From NCBI RefSeq assembly GCF_030936135.1, contig NC_082602.1:4898001-4962000 (forward strand): a DNA stretch of 64,000 nucleotides, in the 5' to 3' direction. The DNA is from Gavia stellata. Its lineage: Eukaryota > Chordata > Aves > Gaviiformes > Gaviidae. Numbering within the stretch: the first letter of the stretch is position 1; each line of letters starts with the position of its first letter. The notes below the pieces were generated by a model. It was not told the DNA's origin and searched no databases. It saw only the letters and a list, made by a program, of their open reading frames with translations. Shown here piece by piece: positions 26,101 to 37,000 of the stretch. A program made the translations under genes and the position numbers.

Positions 26101-29100
26101 ACCTCCAGGGCTTTATCACAGAAGAACGCTTCAGTCTTTCAGCTAAATTCTTTTTCACAGCTACCCCTGGAGAGAGACAGAGCCACACGCAGATACACAG
26201 TTCTCTCTTTTCCTTGGACAGTCGTCTAGTCCCAGTATACGTCCACACAAAAAACATACAACACGCAATGAAGAAGAAACTAAAAGGACTAGTCACTTTG
26301 CAGACCTACAACCATTATTTTAAATAAAGATTTATTGGCACTAAAATAATTCAACCCAATTCATTCCTTTGAAAGCAATGTCATGGTTCCTGACTGAAGT
26401 GAGGGCAGGGGGAAAGAGGGCGAAAAAAGCTAGTTTTATTCATGGGATGCATCTGGAGAAAGTCAACTCCAATCCAGTCATAGTTCCTTAGCGTTTACTT
26501 ACGCTGTTCTTTATACGGAGTTCCTCCATAAAAACAAGCCACTGACAGTTTCCTGGTGAGATTCTTGAAGTCTTTGGCTACCTGAGTGGCCAGCTCCCTG
26601 GTTGGAACAAGAACCAGCACCTGGAGGGAGCAAAAAGGGACAAAAATGCAGCTGTGCTTGGGAGAGGGTGCTAGAAGAAAAGGGTTTACTTCATGTCAAA
26701 CAGCTTGTACTCCCGTTCTTATTCTACACTTGTTGCAGAGGTGCCCACAGCTCCCCACCGTCCCAGGAATATTTCCTGCCACCTGGAGCCTGCACATCAC
26801 AGCCTCATAGCCAGCAAGAGGAAATGAGGCAAAGCATTACAAGATAACCGAGACGTAGAACAGCAACATTTTTTTTTCTTAAGTTAATACCAGATAAAAT
26901 AGACACTTCAGTAACATTATCAAGGACAATGAAGGCGCAGTTCAGCATTAAAGGACAGGAACAGCCACTTAACAATTTGGAGACGTAAGATCTTAAAAGA
27001 TACATAGCATGATGCACTCTAGACATATATCCTCCGTCTCCACCTACCTGCCTTCCTCCAGTACCTATCCTTCCCCCCTCCATTTTCTTTTAAGAATGAA
27101 ATGATAAAACAAAGAGCTGAATTATTCTCTATAAATCTTTCAGACAGTAAGATTTTAAAACTTAGAACACTTTTGACGTTAATAAAATAGAAGGATGAAG
27201 TGGGCAACAAATCTGCAGACTGTAACAGTTTTTCAGTCTAATGATAAATATATACACTTCATTTGCGTGGGAATACGTTATCTGATCACAGGGATCTGGT
27301 TACCAATTCCATCTCATGCTTAAGCAGAAATGTAAACACCACTTGCATCTATTAAGTTGCATCTGCAGACATGAGGGAAAAATAAAAAAACAAAAGCCTT
27401 CAGTTATCACCATGGTGATATCACCATAGTGAGAAACAACCTCAGTGAACAGAGACAAGTCCAGCTGACTCAACCACTACCTGAGAAGAGGCAGGGGATT
27501 CAACCCCAAAGCCGCACGCTAACTTCCTGAGAATAGCAGTCTCCCAATTAAGGTCACAAGGAACCCTAAAAGTGAAACATGTTATCACTGTGATGCTGCA
27601 AAACCTCTGTCACATCGTAGCTCCTGATCTGAGGAAAATGTTCAGTATTGCAAACACCAATAAAGGAGAAAGAAGTCCCAAAAAAGTCCCCACAGCAATT
27701 ACAAAATCACTTTTGAAAACTGCTGTGTTCTAAGGTTTTGGTGTTAACCCTTAAGTGGTAAGTTACTTTTGGTGAACGGCCTCTTCTCCCATCTTGCGAG
27801 ACACTCTGAAGCTTTTCAATCAGCGGAACAGCAAAGGAAAAGGTTTTCCCGGTTCCTGTTCGAGCTTGAGCAATTAGGTCTTTGCCGTCATATATGGGCT
27901 GAAAAGTCTTCACTTGCACAGGGAACAGGTATTTTACACCTCGAGCTGTAAAATAATCCAAAGAGGCTTCATTAAAAGGTGCTGATTCTACTGTAAGCTG
28001 AACAATTAGAAGCTCGCACATATAACTAGCCCAAATATAGGACACATCATGTCAAATCCTGTACACAACAGAAGGTGCAAGTTAGAAAAAACACACATCT
28101 GTGTGGTTTCTCTCCTACTCTAGATCAAAAAGTATTCACCCTTAAACACATAGCTAAGTATTTTCATTTATTTCACAATGAAATAAAGCCTTCTTTACGA
28201 CGTGTGGCATAAGACAACTGGAGGGAAAGAAGGGGAAAAAAAAAACCAAAACATGTTTTTTCTGATACAGCCCAAGATTTTGCGGTAGCTTGGTTTTGAG
28301 GGCAGAGGAGGAGGTGAGGGTGTTTATTTTAAGATATTCTAAAACTTGAGAGAGATTTTGCACAGTGGAAGTTAAACAATCCATCCAAGAGAAACTTTGG
28401 AGTAAGGAAAATGTAAAGGAACTAGGAGAATTTTGTCTGGGAAACAAGAACCACACAGTTTCCTAACACAGAGTACAACAAGAACTCTACAGTGGCTACA
28501 TCCACAATAAAACTAATCTAGAAGACATATGAAAATGCCCAAAAGTACAAGAATAATCAGAGACAATCTGTTCACAAGAGCCAAATAGTCCTCATGTAGG
28601 AAACCATTACATTTATTGAAGAAGTGATACTGTAGAGAGCAGATACTGGAATTAAAAAAAAGATACATAGTAAGTAAAATGATGCTGATGAGAAGAAAAA
28701 CACTGTCTAGAATGTATATGTAGGAATAACCACCACACCATGGAAGAATAAACTCACCTTAAAATGACCGAAGTTGAAATGGAACAAAACAGAAACTCTG
28801 TCCTACTAACAAAAGTAGATTCTTTGAATCTACAGTGACCGCTCATGTCCGTGTTCTTACTCCACAACAAATGTAAGACGATTTAGGACAATTCACCCTT
28901 GGCTTCTGCCTCTGTTTGCATGGGTAACAGTGCAATTCTGGACAAGCACTTACAGAAATTTCTTTTGCCACATTAACTAACCTTTGAGGAGGTTGATGGT
29001 GTTTTGGGAGAGAGGAAAATTGGAGAAGGCGCCTTCTTTTGCTTCTTCTGTCAGCTCCTAAAAGAAAAAAAACAAACTTATTACCCCTAAGAGATGAGCA

Positions 29101-31133
29101 AATAACGTACCCTACATATGCACACAAGAAAAGCTGTGCGTTTACTTTATCACTGCAGTTTTACCAGCTACCTCCTTTCTGTTTGAAGAGAAAGAAAGCC
29201 CTTGTGATGCAGGTAACTTAACAAACAAAAACGTCATCACAGTGTAAAGTAGGAAACTTGAATCTAGCCACCCTGTATTAGAAGACAAGACACACTGACA
29301 CAGGCTGCACCAGTTAGTGTGACGGAATTCCTACAAATGAATCCTGTTTTTACATCAGGCTTAAGTAAAGACTTCCTGTCAAAGGTCTTCCTGCTCTTGT
29401 TACCTGCAACAACTTGTTCAAAAACCACAACTACTGCTATCTCATCCCTAGTTCAGATATATCTGCATCACCTTTTAAGACCCATGGCAAGTGAAAGGGA
29501 ACAACTGCCCGTTCCGTGTGATCTTACCACGTTGTGCACGTACGCTTAGCAAGTCAGGAAAGGGAAACTACTTGTTAAAAATCTTAACTGAAGTCCACTA
29601 AAATCTTTAGAAAACTCTTTTTCACAGCAAAACATAGTTGATGTCACAATTCACTGTGTGAAGCAGGAATTTCCCTCTAAATCCCACCTACTCGGTACAC
29701 CACGCAAACAGCTTCTTAACTTTGCACACCATTACTTACTTAAAACTCACTATTTAGCTTCTGCTTCAAAGATCCGAGCGATCACATCATTACACCCAAT
29801 GTACAAAAAGCACTCCCTTGATCCACGTTCCCATCTTAAACACAAGAGAGAAAACTACCCACAGAAGGCCCTAGACAGGGAAAGGCAAGCTGCGGGGCCC
29901 TCTTGCACGAGTGTGCGAGGCCAAGTGTGAAATCTGAACAGGAAGAACTCCAGAAGTGGGAATTAATGAGGATAACCGTGACCTTTCCTTACAGGATACC
30001 TTGCCAAATACTTCTTCAAAGGGCCTGTCAGGAAAGAAAGCGCTGTCACAGCACAAAGCAATGCATATTTACGAGACGGTGACTGCCTGTGCAGCAGGGA
30101 GAAGCCCTTGCGCTGCAGGACACAAAACAAGCTGCCGCACAAAGGTGAGCTAGTACATGGAAACTGCTTCCCGATAGCTAGCCTACTCCACTGCAGGACA
30201 AGCTATTCCAAACGGCTTGGCATTTACCGCGACAGGGAAAGCACAACAAGGAGAGACAGCTGCCACGTCTTGGTGCACGTACTGCGGTGCTTCACTCACC
30301 CACCCGCAGCTTGGGCGAAAACGGGCACGTCGCAGGCACTCCCTGATGCCCAGCATCAGGTGCCGTAAATCTAAGGGGAACAGCGGCAAACGCTGCCTAC
30401 AACAGCAGCCTAATGCTTCCACAGCCCTCACGCCGCAAGTCTCCGCACAGCACCCAGTATGTGTTATTAAGCCCACTCATTACCAGCGGGACTTTAATTA
30501 GGGAAAACATGGGATCTGCTAGCAGAGCCTCACTACCTCCGTGTCGCTGTCCTGCTCTCCAGCGGCTGCATCGCCAGATGCGCTCTGGGCTGCTGGGGAT
30601 GTCACATCGTTGCTTACAGCAGAAGGCTTCACCGTATGCTCGGGGCTGTCGCTCTCTCCAGCCGGGCCGTTGCTCTTCTCCTTGCCTTTTTTTGTCTTCT
30701 TGGGCAGGGGGGGCTCAAGGTCACCGTCGCCCAGCCCGCTCTCCTCGGGCTGGGCCTGCTCGCCCTCGGCCTTACCGCGCCGCTTCAGCTTCTCCCGCCG
30801 CTTCAGCTTCTTCTCCTGGGTCTCCTCCTGCTGCGGGAAAGCAGGCGTTACACAGAGAAACCGCCTCCCTCGCCCGCCCCCTCCGCAGCACGCTGTTATC
30901 CGGCTTTAACGCCTGAACCCCAGTGCCCGGGGCCCTCCCGGCCCCTCAAGCCCGCGGCGGGGCCGGGCCAGGCCCTACAAAATGGCCGCCCCCGCGGCGG
31001 CACGTGGCGCGCGGCCGACGGCTCCGGCGCCCGCTCCCACCTTGGCCTTCCTCCGGCGGCCGCGGCGGACGGACTCGTCGCCCGCCGGCGCCTGCGGCTC
31101 GGCGGGGCTGGCGGCAGGGCCAGCGGCGGGCAT
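17124..31133 (-). CDS. DDX21: Nucleolar DEAD-box RNA helicase DDX21 (Gu-alpha), 15 exons
   Basis: Coding exons: 31041-31133, 30537-30830, 28982-29057, 27767-27945, 26503-26620, 25641-25826, 24090-24235, 23687-23836, 22235-22396, 21549-21668, 20977-21050, 19684-19843, 18709-18843, 17825-17869, 17124-17318. All phases agree, giving 710 aa (human 783). Helicase motifs: ARTGTGKT 182-189, PTREL 220-224, DEVD 291-294, SAT 327-329, ARGLD 450-454, HRSGRTGR 475-482. The GUCT domain follows (about 535-650), ending in [16 protein letters not shown]. Identity as DDX21 rather than DDX50 rests on exon 13 ([13 protein letters not shown]), [13 protein letters not shown] in exon 11, and the RRWQLSVA segment. 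DDX21 is known to act in nucleoli on rRNA transcription and processing and to unwind RNA duplexes, R-loops and G-quadruplexes. Oddities: the residue before PTREL is V (A in human), the tail lacks FRGQR repeats, and exons 1-2 are far more GC-rich than the rest. Confidence 0.93.
17655..17692. repeat. Small tandem duplication in DDX21 intron 14
   Basis: The 15-mer TTTCTAATGACTGTG occurs at 17655-17669 and again at 17678-17692, 23 bases apart. It lies between exons 15 and 14 of DDX21. It is a local replication-slippage type duplication with no apparent function. Confidence 0.8.
24761..24795. repeat. Copy 1 of a dispersed direct repeat flanking DDX21 exon 6
   Basis: About 35 bases beginning GAAACCTCCAGAGCTTTATC closely match 26098-26135, with one substitution and a 3-base insertion in the second copy. 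Copy 1 lies in intron 6 and copy 2 in intron 5, in the same orientation, on either side of exon 6. The flanks outside the match are unrelated. Confidence 0.75.
25337..25350. repeat. Short interstitial telomere-like repeat
   Basis: TAACCCTAACCCTA is a perfect 14-base match to the vertebrate telomere repeat, with slightly more than two units. It is in DDX21 intron 6. It is too short to exclude chance. Confidence 0.6.
25431..25441. repeat. Poly-C run in DDX21 intron 6
   Basis: A pyrimidine-rich stretch of T-runs followed by a C-run. On the DDX21 transcript it is a G-run. It is a simple low-complexity tract, about 200 bases downstream (in transcript sense) of exon 6. Confidence 0.7.
26098..26135. 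repeat. Copy 2 of a dispersed direct repeat flanking DDX21 exon 6
   Basis: Partner of 24761-24795. It begins GAAACCTCCAGGGCTTTATC and carries three extra bases (AAC) before the shared GCTTCAGT end. It lies in intron 5 of DDX21. Confidence 0.75.
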
Positions 31134-31560
31134 GGCGGCCGGCTGCTCCCCGGCGAGGTGGACAGCGGCGCTGCTACCCGTCTCGCAACGGCGGCCCCAG
31201 GACGCGCGCCCCGCCCCGGCGCGCAGGAAGTGAGGCGCTGCACCGAGGGCGACCGGCGGGCGGACGGGGCCGCGGGGCAGCGCCGCCGCCAGCAGCAGCA
31301 GCGGGCCCGCCCCGACGCCGGACAGCCAGCCCAGCCGCCGCCGATCGCTGACCGGAGCCGCCGCCGCCGCCCGGGCCGCGGGGAGGCCGAGCCGCGCCGC
31401 GCGGCCCCACACGCCGCCCATGCAGCCGCTGCGCCGCCGGCGCCTCCCGGGCCCGCCCCTTCCGCCGGCGCTGCCCGCCCGGTCCCTTCCTCCGGCTTCC
31501 CCCGCGCCCCCGGTGCCGTGCACCGGGCCCCGGCCGCGCCACCGCCGCCACGCTTCAAAA
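31134..31560 (-). promoter_or_regulatory. DDX21: CpG island and promoter of DDX21
   Basis: The sequence is extremely GC- and CpG-rich immediately upstream of the DDX21 ATG at 31131-31133, and the richness continues downstream through exons 1 and 2. No TATA box is seen. It lies only a few hundred bases past the end of DDX50. Long open frames on both strands here are a by-product of GC content, since stop codons are AT-rich. Confidence 0.75.
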
Positions 31561-31762
31561 TCCAGTAAGCGGGTTGCTGCACCCCGGGCATCTATACCGG
31601 CAAAACACCCCTCCCCCTGTGTAACCATGCCTGTGAATGCCTCCTCCACCCGTGAAAAACAGACTCCGCGTGCACACACCCGAACTACGCTGCCCACAGT
31701 TGCCCAACACACACACATTTTTATAACCTTCTAACATAGGATATGAACTTGTAAAATAATAT

Positions 31763-31768
31763 TTTATT
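31763..31768 (-). terminator. DDX50: Likely DDX50 poly(A) signal (AATAAA)
   Basis: TTTATT on the plus strand gives AATAAA for DDX50, about 350 bases after its stop at 32116-32118. A second hexamer lies at 31923-31928. Between them and the stop is a T19 run (31936-31954), which is an encoded A19 tract in the DDX50 3' UTR. That tract could cause internal priming in cDNA libraries. Confidence 0.5.
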
Positions 31769-32115
31769 TTTTTGGAAAATGTACAGGTTTGACCAGCAGT
31801 TAAGATCTATATATCATACAGTGAGCCAGGCTACAGGTTTGAATGTGACAGCCATATTCTGGAATAAAGATTTAGGTCTTACAGTTGAAATGGCGATAAG
31901 AGAAAGAAAGGAAACAATAAGTTTTATTTTTCTTGTTTTTTTTTTTTTTTTTTTAAATCGAACAGGATCTTGTTTATGACCAAAGTAGTACTGAGAAAAA
32001 AAAAAAAACTGAATGACAGATTTTTCCAAGTGGTACGAACACACAGGAACAGCCTATTTTAATGTAATATAAAATACTGCAGTCCCATTTTTTTTCCACT
32101 TCTGGATTGTTGAAG

Positions 32116-34050
32116 TTAACGATCAAATGCTCTGTCAAAACTTCGTTTCTGGCCTCTGCCTCTGAATCTGTTTCTACCGGAGCTACCACGCCGCCCATTC
32201 CTGGAGCTTGAGAAGCTTCGGCCATTTCCTCCGTCTCCTCCTCCACGTTGTGATTCTACTAATTCAGGTAATTCAGTCGCCACGCACATACGCCATTGTT
32301 TGGAATCTTCCCATCTTGCCTATTGAAATAAAGTCAGACATATTAAGTTAAATGCTAGGAATGCATATACAGAGTATTTCATAACTACTGAATTTGCTCA
32401 ACTGAAAAGGAAAAATTGTGAGCTAATATATAGGGGATTCAAGTTTCTAACTGAAGTGGTCAATACTGGTTTCAAAACTTTAAGAGCTATAGCTGAGCAT
32501 ACCTCAGAACTGAAACCCACCTTAGAGCTTTACAGACCAGCCTCATCAGTAAACTCTTTCCCAACCTTTCACTTATTAATACCATCACTATAATTATTAC
32601 TGATCATGAATCTACACCCTCCCCTCAAAAACTGTTTTAGGAGTGAATGAATGCCAGGGCATGAGGGTATGGAGATGCACTAAGGGAGAAATACCTGAAG
32701 GAAAGAAAGTCTAGGGAATTTTGGCATGGAAATACTAATTCTGCCAAGCAAAAACCTGGAATTCACTTTTCTGTGGAGAGAATTCTGGAGGAAAAAAAAG
32801 AAGGTGGGGTGGAATGGAAAAAAGAGGATTTTATAGTGTAACGAGACTTGTTGCCTACAAAGATTAATCCAGCAGCAGTAACAAGGGGTGGTTTGTTCAC
32901 ACCACCACTCATCTCAGTGCAAAAGTCTCAAGCTACAGATTTTTGGAGAGAGGGTAATACTTTAGGAAAGGAACACTGCATGCTTGTTCTGTTCTTCAAT
33001 TCCTTCAAAGCCACCCCTTTTGCCACTAGAAAAGGCAGGATACAGGCTACATAATATCATCTGCCTAACCCAGTCCAGCTAGTTTTATCTACAGCCTGCT
33101 GTAACCAGAAACGTCAATGAACGTACCTCTATTTCCTTTTGGTCTGCTGCAGGAATATCAAAGCACACACCCTAAAAAGAGAATAATTTTAATGGATACA
33201 AGTGTAGCCTTTTAATTGACTGCAACTAAAAAAAACCCATAGAGCCTACAAATCTATGTTCTAGTACTTACATTTCAAAGTGTTTCTTAATAGAGACTTA
33301 AGATACTTTGAAATCTTTGAACATTGAGAGAGTTGCATCAATATTTCTCAAACTACCAATTCTTGCACTACCTTAATGTCTTCCTCAGATACACACATTT
33401 TTCTTTCCTCTGCATCACCAGTATTTCCAATTCACATTTTCTTGCTCTTTAACAATAAGCTTATAACCCTCTCCATCCCAAACTGTGGTCTGTTGACTTC
33501 TGCATTACTCATTTTGTGAATTCTTTCCAATCACAAGCATAAATCTATACTAAGAAAGATCTACATCCAGTAAACTGAATATTTAGGTTCAGACTAAAAA
33601 TCTGAAGTTAAACTACTTGAATGATTAAGTACAATACATAATTCGCACATTAAAATGCTATTCTTTGTCCAAATGAGCAATCCGGATATTGAGAATTACA
33701 AATCTGATGTAGGGAAATCCATTCATAGATAGTGTTCTGACATCAAATATAGAACAATGCTGTGAATAGAGAGACAGAGGCAAGGACAATAAAACAAATC
33801 TTACCAATTAATGCAATATCAAACATCATGCATAAAGGATGCATTAAGAAAAAACTTCAGAGGTGGAAATAGTAAAAAGAGTTCACTGACAAAGAAGTGT
33901 CCTCAAGTCAAATTTAAAATCAGAAGTGTCTGGCCAAGAGACCTTGTGAACTATGTGTGAAATTCATACAGCAAGACATGCAGGTTAACTTTTACACAAA
34001 GACAGAACAAAAAAAAACAGAATACACACAGCACCGAAGACAAGAAAATC

Positions 34051-34081
<31 letters not shown>

Positions 34082-37000
34082 TCTTTAAACTGTTGTTCAA
34101 GTGTAGGGTGCCCCTAGGCCGTCTAGTTTACTAAGTCTGGGTATCCTCATTACTGGCATACAGACGTGCTGTGATTTTGATGATTTGCCGAACTAGGTGT
34201 CAGCCACACCTGCCACTTTCACATCCCTCTCTTTTTGGTACTTCCAAAAGGCACATATTCAAACTGCACTCATGCCGATCTTAATGCTCCTATTACAAAT
34301 ATCTACATAAAAGTTCATCCAACATCTGCCTCTGATGTGTCCTCTCAACTCATCTTCACACCTTTTTGGGGTCTTTTTAGTTTGTCTATTGTTCTCCCCA
34401 CCCCACCCCACATTAAACCACAGGGAGACACAAACTGACTAGCTCTCTCTAACAACACGTGGTATATGGTGTCTGTGATGGAAACTTCAACATGGATATG
34501 AATGAACTATGTTGGCAATGTAGGTGTGTGAAAGCACCAGAAAAATAAAACAGCAGAATAAGGGATAAGAGAATGGCGTGTGTTGACAGCACGTAAATAA
34601 ATTAAGTCATCAAGATCACAGCATCCCTCTGTACGGTTTTATTGATCAGGGTATGTTGAGAAACAAGAAATACACCCAGAAAAACGCAAAGACAGAGCAA
34701 ATCAGCAATAATGCCTAACAACTCACAAAAGCGGGATATAAACATTCCTTGTCCTCTGTGTCACCACCAATAATCCTGGACAGACTATTTGATCACACAT
34801 TTTCATGTTTGTGAAAATACATACAAATTCTGAGCCAAGAAGAGTGAGGGGAATCACTTTTGTTGAAAATAACTGTCTCTCAGTGAGCTTTGCTACAGCT
34901 GTTGCAACACTGTTAAGTATGCAACCGAAAAAGTAACTTTCCCATGTTTCCGTTTCAGGTACCAGAAACAGGATGGACATGCACTATCACAACTGACTGG
35001 CCTAAGAAATCCTGTTCTATGTTTTGTCATTAAGGCCCAGTAATCATGGTTTGCGCCTTTTACCTGTTCTGCTATCCCTATAGCCATGCTATATACTGCG
35101 TTATACTACCTCCTTAGCATGTCAGTGGAGCAGAGTCCTAAGCCCCTGAGGTGCCTAAGCCTTAATAAAACATATTGAGGTCCACCCTATCAGAGTCATG
35201 ACCTTATCAACAGAGCCTGGAACAGGGGAAAGAAAAGCCAAATTTTCTCCCCTGACAATTGCTGAGAAAAGGCTACAACCAGAAGAGCTCAGTAGCAAAG
35301 ATACAAAAAAAGCTTACCATTTTTCCTTTGAGGAAACACATTCTGTTCACCTTTCTATCAACATTGTCACCCAACAGTTCTCGCAGTCTTCGCCAAGCAT
35401 AGCTCATATTGTTTATTTCTTCAGAGCAGTGTAGTATCATTGTAACAAATCCCTGAAGAGTAAGAAATTGGGCATGCTCCATTCAGTCAGAGAAATAAGC
35501 TTCAGCACATCTATCAGACATGAGAAACCTGCTAATTTACAGTTTATAAACTAAGTTTTCAAGTGGATACTGTTATGGGAGAGCAAGGATATTTACAACC
35601 ACTATATTCTTGCTTTTAAATAAATCAGTAGTTCCTAGTGGCAGTTCCCATAAACAAAATCATAAGGAGACAGACAAAGAATTCTCTATTTAAACAACAC
35701 AGAGGTGTATTGGGGTTTTTTCCAGATTCAAGACAGATGTTAAGCCATGCACCCTTACCACATCTGAGTTCAGCAGGGAGCGCTGTTCAATGGAAGTAGC
35801 ACCTGAAATATGGGCTAGAGCTGCAGCCAGGGCATTAACAGGTCCCTTGTCTTCTATTAGCAACCGAGCAGATTCTTTGAAATACTCAATAGCGGTTTGA
35901 GGAACAGAATCCAGACACCTAAGTAATTAAAGAAAAAAAAAAAAAAAAAAAAAATCTATACACTAGTATTTACTAGGTTCTAGAATAGAAGAAAAACAGC
36001 AGTCCAAGATTTTAATAGTGATCAGTTCAGAGAGTCAGCAACAAGCAATCCAAACAGCCCATCTGAACTAGGAAGACAGGAAGAAACAACAGGGCTTAAG
36101 TCACCGAACACACCTGATGGCATCTTTGCTGGAAGCCTTTATGATATCTGTTGCAGTAGGAACACCAACACGCTTGAACGTAATGCCCTGAAATTTAAAA
36201 AGCAAAATACAGATGAAAGTTGCAGACGATAAATAATTCAGTTCTAAAGAAACAGTGGAGTCCAATGGAACAAGCATTAAAATCTATAATTTTTCTTCTT
36301 CTTTTCACCTTTTAACTCCCAGCTTTTACAAGGAAAATTACAAGGTGCAGCTTACAGGGAAAGGGGTAACACTTAAAAGCCTTTTATGTACCAGGTCAGG
36401 TTAAATGATCCAATGACCTTAAACTGAAAGAGAGACCATTTTGGCAGATTCCAGGGAGAAAAAAAAGTCCTACAAATATAAATTATTAATTTTAGTCTGA
36501 TTTACTTGGATTTAAGTACAAGTTACACAGCCTTTCTAAATGTAACTCTGAGTTTTATGTGCCAAGACTAAACCATCTCATCCCAACTGAATATTTAACT
36601 GGCAAGAAAACTACCATATGGAACAGTGCACAAAGTGCAAAAATGGAAGTAACAGTTCTGGGTAAAGCTACACATATGCAAATCACTGATCAGATGATAA
36701 GCCAGGGTGAAAACTACACTGAAATCCTGCTAGCTTTTTCCTCATTTCCACAGGTACAATCTTACTGGCATTTGCTGAAAAAGTGTGGGCGTGAGAATCT
36801 GCAGCGTGCTCCCTGCTCCACAGTCACTGACAGTGTACCCAAACTCTGCAAGGTAACCGAACCTCAACTGGCTGCTTTATAAGCTAGATTCTGTAATTGA
36901 ACTATTGAAAAAAACATGAAGGTTTTACATGCTACCCTAACACATTACATTTGAGTGCTCGTGATTAGAAGACGACTATACTTTACCGCTTTTTGTTCCA

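Noticed and set aside
31684-31704. ACTACGCTGCCCACAGTTGCC as a third ZNF143-like site upstream of DDX21
   Set aside because: Only the ACTAC and CCCA blocks fit, and their spacing is off. Too weak to call.
30636-31734. Several long overlapping frames on both strands around DDX21 exons 1-2
   Set aside because: Produced by extreme GC content; only the DDX21 frame has matching splice sites and homology.
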